Positions 17,063-27,419 of a stretch of DNA of 64,000 bases are shown here, one piece after another. Numbering within the stretch: the first letter of the stretch is position 1; the number at the start of each line of letters is the position of its first letter. The stretch is from Proteocatella sp041738345 (GTDB taxonomy: Bacteria; Bacillota; Clostridia; Peptostreptococcales; Filifactoraceae): the NCBI GenBank assembly GCA_041738345.1, contig JBGSPX010000057.1:36531-100530 (forward strand), read 5' to 3'. Made by a program: the position numbers and the translations under genes. The notes below the pieces were generated by a model. It did no database searches and had not been told where the DNA came from. It was given only the letters and a program-made list of their open reading frames with translations.

Positions 17063-20000
17063 TTATAACATTTTTTCAAGATACTGCGCTATGCTTTTTA
17101 CCAACTTGTAATCTTCCACTTTACCAAAATCCTTCTTAACAATTACCTTTCCTTCTCTCGAAATGAAAGTTATGACATTTTTTTCTTTCACGATTTTAGC
17201 TATTTTTAATTTTTTACCTAAAGATTTTATATAAGCCACGTCTACAAGAAGGCTAACCGAAATTGGCATATCTGAAAAACGATCTTCTATTTCTATTTCT
17301 AATTCCGTTTTTTCTTCCAAACTTGATATACTTGCAATTTTTTTATAAACTTCTATTTTATCCATTTCATCTTCAATATAATCATTCGGTATATATGCAT
17401 TTAGTTTTATAGAAATTTCAGTTTCAAAAGTATCTTCTTCACAGAATTCGCCTTTAAGTTTCGCTATTTCCTGTTCTAACATCTTTACATACATCTCGTA
17501 TCCTATATCTGCAATATGTCCATGCTGACTCTCTCCAAGTAGCGTACCTGCTCCTCTTATTTCAAGATCTCTCATCGCTACTTTAAATCCAGATCCAAAT
17601 TCTGTGAATTCTTTTATCGTCTTGAGTCTTTTTTCAGAAATTTCTGTAAGCACCTTGTTTTTTTCATACATAAAATATGCATATCCCTGTCTGTTACTTC
17701 GCCCAACTCTTCCTCTAAGCTGATATAACTGCGAAAGCCCCATTTTATCAGCATCATATACTATCATAGTATTTGCATTAGTTATATCCATACCCGTTTC
17801 TATTATCGTTGTTGAAATAAGTACGTCATACTCTTTATTTGTAAAGTCGGTTATTATTTTTTCAAGCTTTCTAGGACTCATCTGTCCATGCGCCACTGCT
17901 ACTCTCGCTGAAGGAACAAGTTTTTTTACAAGCTCATGCATTTTATCTATAGTCTGAACTCTATTGTAAACAAAGTAAATCTGTCCCCCTCTATGAATTT
18001 CTCTTTCTATAGCATCAGCAATTATGCTTTCTCTAGATTCCATAACATAGGTAATTATAGCTTGACGCTCTTTAGGAGGCTCTTCTAATACACTCATATC
18101 TCTTATACCACTAAGAGACATATGAAGCGTTCGTGGAATAGGAGTAGCCGAAAGACTTATTACATCACAATTAGTTCTAAGTTTTTTTAGTTTTTCCTTA
18201 TCCTTTACTCCAAAGCGTTGCTCTTCATCTACTACTATAAGTCCTAAGTCTTTAAATTTCATATCTTTAGACAGTATCCTATGAGTTCCTACAATTACAT
18301 CAATCTCTCCAGTTTTTATTTTATCCGTTATTTTGTCTTGATCTTTTGTAGTTCTAAATCTACTTAGAAGTTCCACTTTTATTGGAAAATTTGCGAAACG
18401 TTCCTTTATAGTATGGTAATGCTGTTGACTAAGTATTGTAGTAGGCACTAAGAAAGCACATTGTTTAGAATCCATACATGCTTTGAATATTGCTCTTATA
18501 GCTACTTCAGTTTTTCCATATCCAACATCACCACAAATAAGTCTGTCCATAACCTTAGAACTTTCCATATCTTCTTTAACCTCTGATATTGCTCTAAGCT
18601 GATCATCGGTTTCTACATAAGGAAAATCTTCTTCAAATTCTCTCTGCCAAATTGTATCTTGGCTAAATTTGTAACCTTGAGTATTTTCTCTTTTGGCATA
18701 AAGCTCCACCAAGTCTTTTGCGATAAGCTCTACTATTTTTTTAGCTTTAGCTCTAGTTTTTTTCCACTCATTATTACTAAGTTTACTTAAGGTAATTCCA
18801 TCTTCTGCAGAGTTACCAATATATCTTTGGATTTTTGACATTTGTTCAAGAGGAAGATACAGCGAATCCCCTCCACCGTAGACTATTTTAATATAATCTT
18901 TTATTATATTATCAAATTCTTTCTGCTCTACAGCTACAAATTTTCCTATACCATAATTTTCGTGAACTACATAATCTCCTGGTTTAAGCTCAATAAAGCT
19001 ATCTATTTTTTTAGTTTTTACTTTTTGCTTAAATTTTCGGTCTACGTTTTTCTCACTACTATATATTTCATTTTTAGTAAATATTGCAAGTTTTCGTTTT
19101 GAATAAATTGAACCCGCTTCAAAATACTCATTCGTAAATATAACATTTGATATTTCTGCTTCAAGAGTGTCTTTATTTATTCTGACTGAATTTACATTAT
19201 TTTCTCTAAAAACTTTTTGCAAACTTTTGACAAGTTCCTCATCTTTTAATGATATCACAATCTTATAATCATTACTTCTAAGATACTTTACTTCATCTAT
19301 AAAATCATATATTTTACCATGAAAAGTTTTTGCTTCTCTTGTTTCTATATCTATAATTTCGTCTACCTTAAAATTTCTAATTGTAGATGTAAGTGTGGTA
19401 TTAAATACAAGTTTATTTTCCTGAAGCTTTTCTATTATATAATCTGGCGATAACAAAAGATTTCCTTCTCTTTTTATCGCAAAACCTTTTTCCAATGCAC
19501 TCTGATAATTGTCACTAAATTCAATAAAGATATTTTCTAATTTTTCATAAATTCTATTAGGATCATTTATCATGAATATTTCCACATTTTTTATATAGTC
19601 AAATAAAGTATTTTCTTCATAAAAATAGTCTATATATTTAGAAACCCCTTCAAAATATATTTTATTTTTTATTCTTTCTAAATCATAAGTTATATCTTCA
19701 TTAGTATTTGAATTTATATCTTTTTCTATTTGAGATACTGACAAACTCACATCTGTTGGATATAAAAATGACCTTGCTGGCAATATTTTTACAGATTTTA
19801 CCTTATCTATAGATTTTTGAGTAAATATATCAAAAGGTCTTATAGAATCTACTTCATCGTCAAATAATTCAATTCTTAATGGATATTCTACATTCGGTGT
19901 AAATACATCTATTATTCCGCCTCTTATCGAAAACTGTCCTACCCCTTCTACTTTATGCTCTCTTACATATCCCATATTTATTAGTTTATCAATGAATGAA

Positions 20001-20446
20001 TCTTTTTCTAACACTTCCCCTAAATTCAAGTTATAGGAATTCGCCTTCATTATGCTTTTGGGAGTATATTTTTTTATAAGCGAATCTGCTGATATTACAG
20101 CTACTTCATAATCGTCCTTTGATAATTTGAATAAATTATTTACAAGCTTAGCCTCTAAAGTTCTATCTTTAGCCTCTACTGAATAAAATCTTATTTCATC
20201 ACTCTCAATTATTACAGCATCTATACCTTTTTTTAAAAGCACATTGTATATTTTTTGTGCTTCTCCATCACTATGAGTAATTACTACATGTTTTTTTTCA
20301 TTTCTTTTCAGATAATCTATAAGCTCTGTTCTTTGTCCATCAAGAAGTCCGCTGACTAAAATATTCTGTTTTCCTTTATCTATCGCATTCGCAATAAGCT
20401 TATATTCTTCTGATGAATCAAGTATATTTCTCAAAAAATTATTCAT
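17063..20446 (-). CDS. mfd: Transcription-repair coupling factor Mfd
   Basis: This 1127-residue ATP-dependent translocase removes RNA polymerase stalled at DNA damage and recruits UvrA. Regions seen are the UvrB-like N-terminus (SGLLDGQRTELI, then the EGVGQFSIRGGIIDVFTP block near 175), the RNA polymerase interaction domain (PGDYVVHENYGIGKFV, near 495), Walker A GDVGYGKTEVA (near 640), VVDEEQRFGV (near 740), the GRVGRSNRQGYAYF helicase motif and the C-terminal TRCF domain. The length matches the family. It follows pth by 10 nt. Confidence 0.97.
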   Translation of the reverse strand: MNNFLRNILDSSEEYKLIANAIDKGKQNILVSGLLDGQRTELIDYLKRNEKKHVVITHSDGEAQKIYNVLLKKGIDAVIIESDEIRFYSVEAKDRTLEAKLVNNLFKLSKDDYEVAVISADSLIKKYTPKSIMKANSYNLNLGEVLEKDSFIDKLINMGYVREHKVEGVGQFSIRGGIIDVFTPNVEYPLRIELFDDEVDSIRPFDIFTQKSIDKVKSVKILPARSFLYPTDVSLSVSQIEKDINSNTNEDITYDLERIKNKIYFEGVSKYIDYFYEENTLFDYIKNVEIFMINDPNRIYEKLENIFIEFSDNYQSALEKGFAIKREGNLLLSPDYIIEKLQENKLVFNTTLTSTIRNFKVDEIIDIETREAKTFHGKIYDFIDEVKYLRSNDYKIVISLKDEELVKSLQKVFRENNVNSVRINKDTLEAEISNVIFTNEYFEAGSIYSKRKLAIFTKNEIYSSEKNVDRKFKQKVKTKKIDSFIELKPGDYVVHENYGIGKFVAVEQKEFDNIIKDYIKIVYGGGDSLYLPLEQMSKIQRYIGNSAEDGITLSKLSNNEWKKTRAKAKKIVELIAKDLVELYAKRENTQGYKFSQDTIWQREFEEDFPYVETDDQLRAISEVKEDMESSKVMDRLICGDVGYGKTEVAIRAIFKACMDSKQCAFLVPTTILSQQHYHTIKERFANFPIKVELLSRFRTTKDQDKITDKIKTGEIDVIVGTHRILSKDMKFKDLGLIVVDEEQRFGVKDKEKLKKLRTNCDVISLSATPIPRTLHMSLSGIRDMSVLEEPPKERQAIITYVMESRESIIADAIEREIHRGGQIYFVYNRVQTIDKMHELVKKLVPSARVAVAHGQMSPRKLEKIITDFTNKEYDVLISTTIIETGMDITNANTMIVYDADKMGLSQLYQLRGRVGRSNRQGYAYFMYEKNKVLTEISEKRLKTIKEFTEFGSGFKVAMRDLEIRGAGTLLGESQHGHIADIGYEMYVKMLEQEIAKLKGEFCEEDTFETEISIKLNAYIPNDYIEDEMDKIEVYKKIASISSLEEKTELEIEIEDRFSDMPISVSLLVDVAYIKSLGKKLKIAKIVKEKNVITFISREGKVIVKKDFGKVEDYKLVKSIAQYLEKML

Positions 20447-20456
20447 TTTCGTTCCT

Positions 20457-21017
20457 CTACTTGTTATACATATTCATGGCCTTATCTAAGTTAGTTTCTG
20501 CCGTTTCTATAACTGCTTTTGCACCTTTTTTTATCGAATCTACCACAAGTTCTACCTCTGTTTTGTCAAACTTACTCAGTACAAAGCTGGCTAAATCTTG
20601 TCCGTTTTTAGGTTTAGATACGCCTATTCTAACTCTAGGAAAATCCTGTTTTCCCAAAAGATAGATTATATTTCGCATTCCATTATGCGTCCCACCGCTT
20701 CCACTTTTTCTTATTCTTATTTTACCAACATCTAAATCTATATCATCATATATCACTATTAAATTTGATATATCTACTTTGTAATAATTCATAAGTTCAA
20801 CTACAGCTTGTCCACTTAGATTCATAAAGGTTTGAGGTTTAGCCAAAATTATCTTTTCGCTACCGATTCGTCCTTCACCAATTATCGATTTGAATTTAAG
20901 TTTATCTACTTTAATATCTAATTGCAAGGCTAATTCGTCTATAGCTATAAACCCAACATTATGTCTTGTAGCCTCGTATTGTTTCCCTGGATTTCCTAAT
21001 CCTACTACTAAATACAT
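20457..21017 (-). CDS. pth: Peptidyl-tRNA hydrolase
   Basis: This 186-residue enzyme frees tRNA from prematurely released peptidyl-tRNA. It has the N-terminal GLGNPGKQYEATRHNVGF (catalytic His20 region), KPQTFMNLSG, and YDDIDLDVGKIRIRKSGSGGTHNGMRNI. It is co-oriented with mfd, the usual pth-mfd pair, and lies downstream of prs behind a terminator. Confidence 0.96.
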   Translation of the reverse strand: MYLVVGLGNPGKQYEATRHNVGFIAIDELALQLDIKVDKLKFKSIIGEGRIGSEKIILAKPQTFMNLSGQAVVELMNYYKVDISNLIVIYDDIDLDVGKIRIRKSGSGGTHNGMRNIIYLLGKQDFPRVRIGVSKPKNGQDLASFVLSKFDKTEVELVVDSIKKGAKAVIETAETNLDKAMNMYNK

Positions 21018-21042
21018 TTTTCTCTCCTATTATTTTCAGCTG

Positions 21043-21068
21043 AAAAAGAGCCTTTAATCAAGGCTCTC
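21043..21068 (-). terminator. Terminator after prs
   Basis: AGAGCCTT-GATTA-AAGGCTCT is followed by TTTTC on the minus strand, between prs and pth. The T run is short, so some read-through into pth-mfd is likely. Confidence 0.7.
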
Positions 21069-21084
21069 TCTTAATCATTTTATA

Positions 21085-22047
21085 TTATCTAGATGATTCT
21101 GGTGAAAATAGTACACTTACTGACTCACACTCAAATATCTTATCTATTGCTGATGCAAAAAGTGGTGCAGTTGTAAGGACTTTTATCTTGTCAATTCTTT
21201 TCTCTTGTGAAAGAGGTATTGTATCAAGCACTATTACTTCTGTAAGTTCAGAATTTGCAATTCTTTCAATCGCCGGACCTGAAAGTACTGGATGTGTACA
21301 ACATGCATATATATTTTTTGCTCCAAATTTCTTTAGGGCCTCTGCTGCATTACAAAGCGTTCCAGCCGTATCTATCATGTCATCAAGAATTATAAGATTC
21401 TTATCTCTTACATCTCCTATAATATTCATAACTTCTGATACATTGTTTTTAGGTCTTCTCTTATCTACTATAGCTATCGGTGCATCTAAATACTGAGCAA
21501 ACGTTCTTGCTCTTGCAACACTACCATGATCTGGAGATACTATAACTAAATCTTCTATATTCATTTTTTCAAAATGTTCAACAAGTATTCTTCCACCTAA
21601 AAGATGGTCTACTGGTATATCAAAATATCCTTGAATTTGGTTTGCATGAAGATCCATAGTAAGAATTCTATCAGCTCCTGCTGCAGTTAAAAGATCTGCT
21701 ACTAATTTAGCTGTGATTGGATCTCTCGCCTTAGCTTTTCTGTCTTGTCTTGCATATCCATAGTATGGTATAACAGCTGTTATTCTTCCTGCAGATGCTC
21801 TTTTGAATGCATCTATCATTATAAGCATTTCCATAAGATGTCTGTTTACTGGCGAACATGTAGATTGAATTATAAATGCATCTACTCCTCTTACACTTTC
21901 ATTGATATTTACGGAAATCTCTCCATCACTAAACCTTGTTACTTCAGCATCTCCAAGTTCAACACCTAGCTGGTCTGCTATCTTTTTTGCTAATTCCTGA
22001 TTGGAGTTACCACTGAAAATCTTGATTTTGTTACCGCTTGTATTCAT
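21085..22047 (-). CDS. prs: Ribose-phosphate pyrophosphokinase
   Basis: This 320-residue enzyme makes PRPP from ribose 5-phosphate and ATP for nucleotide, His and Trp synthesis. Motifs are the FSGNSNQELA N-terminus, GYARQDRKAK, the catalytic MDLHANQIQGYF and the PRPP loop LIILDDMIDTAGTLCNAA. The length is normal. It lies 29 nt after glmU, the classic glmU-prs pair. Confidence 0.97.
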   Translation of the reverse strand: MNTSGNKIKIFSGNSNQELAKKIADQLGVELGDAEVTRFSDGEISVNINESVRGVDAFIIQSTCSPVNRHLMEMLIMIDAFKRASAGRITAVIPYYGYARQDRKAKARDPITAKLVADLLTAAGADRILTMDLHANQIQGYFDIPVDHLLGGRILVEHFEKMNIEDLVIVSPDHGSVARARTFAQYLDAPIAIVDKRRPKNNVSEVMNIIGDVRDKNLIILDDMIDTAGTLCNAAEALKKFGAKNIYACCTHPVLSGPAIERIANSELTEVIVLDTIPLSQEKRIDKIKVLTTAPLFASAIDKIFECESVSVLFSPESSR

Positions 22048-22076
22048 TACTTCCTCCTAAAGATATTAAGTTATAT

Positions 22077-23414
22077 TTATTTTTTATTCCAATCACTTTT
22101 ATTTATCTGTCTTGCTCTAGCTATAGCAAGCGAGTTTTGAGGAACATCCCCAGTTATAGTTGAACCAGCTGCTACAAAAGCTTTCTCGTCAACCACTACA
22201 GGTGCGACTAAATTAGAATTTGAACCTATAAAGGCATTGTCTTTAACTAATGTTTTATATTTTTTTTCACCATCATAGTTTACAAAAACTACACCACAAC
22301 CAATATTTACATTTTTTCCAACCTCTGCATCTCCTATATATGAAAGATGCGAAGCTTTTGAACCATCTCCAAATTTCGCATTTTTCAGTTCTACGAAATC
22401 TCCTATTTTGCAATTATTTCCAACATCTGACTTCGGTCTTAGATATGCGTAAGGTCCTACTGTTGTATTATTTCCTATTTTAGAATCTATTATAGTGGAA
22501 GATTTTATTTCTACACCTTCTCCTATTATACTGTTTTCTATAGTAGTGTTTTCTCTTATAACTGTAGTTTTTCCAATTTTTGTCTTTCCAAATATATTGC
22601 AATTCGGATAAATTATACAGTCTCTTTCTATTACAACATCTTTATCAATATAAGTACATTCTGGATTTATAATACTAACTCCCTCACTCATATGATATTG
22701 GTTAACTCTTCTTCTCATTATCTGTTCTGCCTGCGATAATTGAACTCTGCTGTTTACTCCAAGAATCGATTCATTATCAACTTGAAATGTACATACTTTA
22801 TAAGAAGCAGCTATATTTTCAAGCACATCAGTAAGATAATATTCATTCTGACTATTTTCAGTACTTAAATTTCCAAGTTCTTTTTTAAGAAGACTTCCAT
22901 CTATTATATATGTTCCTGCGTTTATTTCTCTTATAAGTTTTTGTTCAGCTGTAGCATCTTTTTCCTCTACAATTTTAACAAAACTATCTTCATTTTTTAT
23001 GATTCTTCCATATCCTGTAGGATTGTCTACACAAGATGTCATCACAACTGCTTGAAAACCCTGTTTTTTTAAATCGTACATTCTTTGAAGAATATCTTTT
23101 TCTATTAGAGGAGTGTCTCCACATATAATAAGCACCTCATCATTATCTGTAATATGGTTATTCGCCATCATTACAGCATGCCCAGTGCCTAGTTGTTCCA
23201 TTTGATATGCGTAATTCACACTATCTCCAAAGTATTCTTTTATAAACTCACTTTTATGTCCAATCACTACAACTGCTTCACTATTATCTATGTTTGTATT
23301 ACTAATTACATGCTCAAGCATAGGCTTATTACAAACTCTATGCATAACTTTTGGCAGCTCAGATTTCATTCTGGTTCCCTGTCCCGCTGCTAATATTACT
23401 ACCTTTAAACTCAT
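22077..23414 (-). CDS. glmU: Bifunctional GlmU (N-acetyltransferase/uridyltransferase)
   Basis: This enzyme acetylates glucosamine 1-phosphate and then forms UDP-GlcNAc for the cell wall. The N-terminal uridyltransferase has LAAGQGTRMKSELPKVMH. The C-terminal left-handed beta-helix of hexapeptide repeats runs from about 255 to 435. I start at the ATG at 23414 (MSLKVVIL), which has AGAGGAG 6 nt upstream and matches the family start, giving 445 residues; an upstream in-frame extension of 42 codons looks non-coding. Confidence 0.96.
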   Translation of the reverse strand: MSLKVVILAAGQGTRMKSELPKVMHRVCNKPMLEHVISNTNIDNSEAVVVIGHKSEFIKEYFGDSVNYAYQMEQLGTGHAVMMANNHITDNDEVLIICGDTPLIEKDILQRMYDLKKQGFQAVVMTSCVDNPTGYGRIIKNEDSFVKIVEEKDATAEQKLIREINAGTYIIDGSLLKKELGNLSTENSQNEYYLTDVLENIAASYKVCTFQVDNESILGVNSRVQLSQAEQIMRRRVNQYHMSEGVSIINPECTYIDKDVVIERDCIIYPNCNIFGKTKIGKTTVIRENTTIENSIIGEGVEIKSSTIIDSKIGNNTTVGPYAYLRPKSDVGNNCKIGDFVELKNAKFGDGSKASHLSYIGDAEVGKNVNIGCGVVFVNYDGEKKYKTLVKDNAFIGSNSNLVAPVVVDEKAFVAAGSTITGDVPQNSLAIARARQINKSDWNKK

Positions 23415-23663
23415 ATCTACTCCTCTGTTTTCAAACAAATAAGCCTCAAGTCTCTTTATTAACATACTAATAATAACACTTTTTTCTACAAAAGTAAAAG
23501 TTTTTTCAAGATAATTTTTAGATAATATAAATTTTCTCATTTTTTAGTTCAATTGCAGCGTTAGTTTCATTTTTATTCAATGTTAATTCATTGACATCAA
23601 CCTCACTATAAGTCAGTATTAGCAATGTTTATCAAAAAAATATAGCATTTTTAAAATGAATTA

Positions 23664-23692
23664 TTGACTTCTAGTTTCCTGCATGATATATT
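23664..23692 (+). promoter_or_regulatory. Pyruvate carboxylase promoter with CcpN-type box
   Basis: TTGACT (23664-23669) and TATATT (23687-23692) are spaced by 17 nt. CATGATATATT (23682-23692) overlaps the -10 and matches 10 of 11 positions of the CcpN operator consensus TRTGHYATAYW as I recall it. The rest of the 349-nt gap between glmU and pyc holds only a weak divergent promoter candidate for glmU. Confidence 0.55.
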
Positions 23693-23763
23693 TATATAAA
23701 GTGATTTCATAAAATATGTAAAGTTTGATATATTTTTAACATAAATTAGGAGGTTTATTCAAA

Positions 23764-26700
23764 ATGTCTACAGATATTAAGCAATTTAAAAAGGTCATGA
23801 TTGCAAACCGTGGTGAGATAGCAATAAGAATATTTCGTGCATTATCCGAACTTGGAATAAGAACTGTTGGAATTTATTCGAAAGAAGACAAACTTTCTCT
23901 TTTCAGAAGTAAAGCTGATGAATCTTATCTTATCGGAGAGCATAAAAGTCCGCTTGATGCATACCTTGATATGGAAGGTATCATAAGATTAGCTAAGAGT
24001 AAGAAAGTTGATGCAATCCACCCAGGATACGGCTTCTTATCTGAAAACCCTGTATTTGCAAAGATGTGTCGCGATAATGGAATCGCATTCATAGGTCCTT
24101 CTGTAGAAACTATGGAAATGATGGGTGACAAAATAAGCTCTAAAAAAGTAGCAGCGCTATGTGATGTGCCTACTATCCCTGGAACTAAAGATCCTATAAA
24201 AACAGTAGATGATGCTATAAGAATAGCTGAAGAAATAGGTTACCCTGTAATGGTTAAAGCTTCAAACGGAGGCGGCGGACGTGGAATGCGTATCGTAAGA
24301 TCAAGCGAACAAATGAAAACTGATTTTGAGTCTGCTATGAATGAATCTATAAAAGCTTTTGGAGACGATAAGATATTTATAGAAAAATATCTAAATCGTC
24401 CAAAACATATAGAAGTCCAGATTTTAGGAGATGCTCACGGCAATATTGTTCACCTTTATGAAAGAGATTGCTCTTTACAAAGAAGACATCAAAAAGTTGT
24501 AGAATTTGCACCTTCAATCTCATTAAAAGAAGAAACTAAGACAAAATTACTTGAATCTGCAGTTAGACTTGCACAATATGTTAATTATAAAAGTGCTGGT
24601 ACTTTAGAATACCTAGTGGATGACCATGGTGATTTTTACTTTATAGAAATGAATCCTCGTATCCAAGTTGAACATACTGTTACAGAAATGATAACAGGCA
24701 TAGATATCGTTCAAAGCCAAGTCCTTATAGAAATGGGACACTCACTTAAGGACGAAGAAATAAACATTCAATCTCAAGATGATATCAAAGTTAATGGATA
24801 TTCAATTCAGTGTCGTGTAACTACAGAAGACCCAACAAAAGGATTTATGCCTGATACTGGAAAAATATCAGTTTATCGTTCAGGCTCAGGATTTGGAATA
24901 AGACTAGATGGCGGAAACGGCTTTACAGGTTCTGAAATAACACCTTATTATGACAGCTTACTAGTTAAAACTACATCTTGGGATAGAACTTTTAGCGGAG
25001 CTACAAGAAAAGCGATTCGTGCACTTAGAGAATTTAGGATAAGAGGAGTTAAGACTAATATTCCTTTCCTTATAAATGTTTTAAACCACCCTAGTTTCAT
25101 AGAAGGAAAATGTTATACTTCATTTATAGAAGAAACTAGTGAATTATTTGATATAAAAGCAAGTAAAGACCGCGCAAGCAAATTAATAAACTTTGTAGGA
25201 AATGTAATTGTAAACGAAAAAACTGAAAATAAATTTGATGAAAATCTTATAAAAATACCAAAATTCGAAATCACAGACACTCCTGGTTCTAGAGATTTAT
25301 TTCTAAAAATGGGAGCTAAGGATTTCACTCAAATGATTAAAAATGATAAGAAACTATATATAACCGATACAACTATGAGAGATGCACACCAATCGCTTAT
25401 TGCTACAAGACTTCGTACTCATGATTTAGAAAAAATAGCTAAACATTCAAATGAAGTTTTCAAAAATACTTTCTCAATGGAAACTTGGGGAGGAGCCACT
25501 TTTGACGTAGCATACAGATTCCTTAAAGAGTCTCCATGGGTTAGACTTGAAACTCTAAACAAATTAATGCCAAACGTACTTCAGCACATGCTTCTTAGAG
25601 CTTCTAATGCTGTAGGTTATAAAAACTACCCAGACAATGTAGTAGCTGAATTCATAAAGCTTTCTGCAGAAAGAGGCGTAGACGTATTTAGAATATTCGA
25701 CAGTTTAAACTGGATGGAAAATATGAAGCTTCCTGTAGAAGAAGCGCTTAAAACAGGTAAAATCGTTCACGGAGCAATCTGTTATACTTCTAATATATTA
25801 GACCCTAAAAACACTAAATATACTACTGAATATTATGTTAAAAAGGCTAAAGAACTTGAAGCTATGGGAGTTCATATTGTAGGTATAAAAGATATGTCAG
25901 GCCTTTTAAAACCTTATGCTGCTAAAGAACTTGTAACTGCATTAAAAAGTGAACTTAATGTTCCTGTAGAAATTCATACTCATGACTCTACTGGTAATGG
26001 CGTAAGTTCTATGCTTATGGCAGCAGAAGCTGGCGCAGATATAGTTGATGCTGCAATCGAATCTATGTCAGGTCTTACAAGTCAGCCATCTATAAACTCT
26101 ATAGTAGAAGCCTTAAGACATACTCCAAGAGATACAGGCCTTGATATCGATAAACTTAACGAAATAAGTGCATACTATCTTGGCGTAAGAAAAATATATT
26201 CTAAGTTTGAGACAGAGCTTAAGACTCCATCTGTTGAGATTTACAAGTATGAAATTCCAGGCGGACAGTATTCAAATCTTCTTCCTCAGGTTCAAAGTTT
26301 AGGTCTTGGCGATAGATTTGAAGAAGTAAAAGTTGCCTTTAAAGATGCTAATGATTTATTTGGAGATATTGTAAAGGTTACGCCGTCTTCTAAAATAGTG
26401 GGCGATATGGCTATATTTATGGTTAAAAATGATTTAACTAAAGAAAATATACTTGAAAAAGGAAAAGATTTATCTTTCCCTGAGTCAGTAATAGAATACT
26501 TTATGGGATATATAGGTCAACCTGAGGGCGGTTTCCCTAAAGAGCTTCAAGCTATGATACTAAAAGGTTCTAAACCTATAACTTGTAGACCTGGTGAACT
26601 TCTTCCTCCTGAAGATTTTGATAAAATAAAAAAATATCTTGATGAAAATTACAATGGCAGAGGAAATTCTAGAAATGTTGTAAGTTATGCTCTTTATCCA

Positions 26701-27195
26701 AAAGTTTATGATGATTATTGCAAACACCTTGAACTATATAATGATATAAGCAAACTTCCATCGAATGTATTCTTTAATGGCTTAGAAACAGGCGAAGAAC
26801 TAGATGTCGAAATAGAACCTGGAAAAGTATTAAATATAAAATTCCTAGCTTTAACTGACCCAGATGAAAACGGAATGAGAACCTTGAGTTTTGAGGTTAA
26901 TGGTTCTTCAAGAGAAACTGAAATTCTTGACCATTCAGTTGAAATATTAACTTACAATGAAAGAAAAGTAGATTCTACTAATCCTAAACATATAGGCTCT
27001 CCTATTCCTGGAAATGTAGTTAAAATATTCGTAAAAGAAGGCGATAAAATCGAGGTAAATAAACCTATAATGACTATCGAAGCTATGAAGATGGAAACTA
27101 CTGTACTTTCTAAAAAAGAAGGTATTATATCTGAAATTTTGGTTAAAGAAAATGACCGAGTATCAGATAACCAACTTATTGCAACTTTTGAATAA
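23764..27195 (+). CDS. pyc: Pyruvate carboxylase
   Basis: This 1143-residue biotin enzyme carboxylates pyruvate to oxaloacetate. The order is biotin carboxylase (1-450, KASNGGGGRGMRIV ATP-grasp loop near 160), carboxyltransferase (about 535-820, TDTTMRDAHQSLIATR, CYTSNILDP and EIHTHDSTGNG), and biotin carrier with EAMKMET near the C-terminus. The length equals the single-chain type. It is preceded by TAGGAGG and has its own promoter and terminator. The CcpN-type box suggests control together with ppdK. Confidence 0.97.
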   Translation: MSTDIKQFKKVMIANRGEIAIRIFRALSELGIRTVGIYSKEDKLSLFRSKADESYLIGEHKSPLDAYLDMEGIIRLAKSKKVDAIHPGYGFLSENPVFAKMCRDNGIAFIGPSVETMEMMGDKISSKKVAALCDVPTIPGTKDPIKTVDDAIRIAEEIGYPVMVKASNGGGGRGMRIVRSSEQMKTDFESAMNESIKAFGDDKIFIEKYLNRPKHIEVQILGDAHGNIVHLYERDCSLQRRHQKVVEFAPSISLKEETKTKLLESAVRLAQYVNYKSAGTLEYLVDDHGDFYFIEMNPRIQVEHTVTEMITGIDIVQSQVLIEMGHSLKDEEINIQSQDDIKVNGYSIQCRVTTEDPTKGFMPDTGKISVYRSGSGFGIRLDGGNGFTGSEITPYYDSLLVKTTSWDRTFSGATRKAIRALREFRIRGVKTNIPFLINVLNHPSFIEGKCYTSFIEETSELFDIKASKDRASKLINFVGNVIVNEKTENKFDENLIKIPKFEITDTPGSRDLFLKMGAKDFTQMIKNDKKLYITDTTMRDAHQSLIATRLRTHDLEKIAKHSNEVFKNTFSMETWGGATFDVAYRFLKESPWVRLETLNKLMPNVLQHMLLRASNAVGYKNYPDNVVAEFIKLSAERGVDVFRIFDSLNWMENMKLPVEEALKTGKIVHGAICYTSNILDPKNTKYTTEYYVKKAKELEAMGVHIVGIKDMSGLLKPYAAKELVTALKSELNVPVEIHTHDSTGNGVSSMLMAAEAGADIVDAAIESMSGLTSQPSINSIVEALRHTPRDTGLDIDKLNEISAYYLGVRKIYSKFETELKTPSVEIYKYEIPGGQYSNLLPQVQSLGLGDRFEEVKVAFKDANDLFGDIVKVTPSSKIVGDMAIFMVKNDLTKENILEKGKDLSFPESVIEYFMGYIGQPEGGFPKELQAMILKGSKPITCRPGELLPPEDFDKIKKYLDENYNGRGNSRNVVSYALYPKVYDDYCKHLELYNDISKLPSNVFFNGLETGEELDVEIEPGKVLNIKFLALTDPDENGMRTLSFEVNGSSRETEILDHSVEILTYNERKVDSTNPKHIGSPIPGNVVKIFVKEGDKIEVNKPIMTIEAMKMETTVLSKKEGIISEILVKENDRVSDNQLIATFE

Positions 27196-27221
27196 TTTCT
27201 AAAAATAATATTTAAATTATA

Positions 27222-27262
27222 TAAAGTCAGATAAATCCCAGTCGATTTGTCTGACTTTTTTA
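27222..27262 (+). terminator. Terminator after pyc
   Basis: AAAGTCAGATAAAT pairs with ATTTGTCTGACTTT and is followed by a T run. It lies 27 nt after the pyc stop. Confidence 0.85.
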
Positions 27263-27419
27263 TAACACACTATCATTTCACACTTAGGTGTTTAGGCTTA
27301 ATTTCAGTGGGTATAATTGGACTAGAAGTTTATTTTACCACAGTAAAATCATACATAGCTGTGGGAATTATTATTAAGGTTTATATCTTTTTTGTATTTT
27401 CTTGTAGGGGGGCGTTGTT

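Noticed and set aside
18842..19102. An 86-residue plus-strand frame within mfd
   Set aside because: Antisense shadow of an AT-rich coding region; Phe/Tyr-rich with no start signal.
27270..27419. A possible riboswitch before the secreted protein gene
   Set aside because: I looked for c-di-GMP and other known aptamer motifs and found none; only a short CCACAG/CTGTGG repeat is present.
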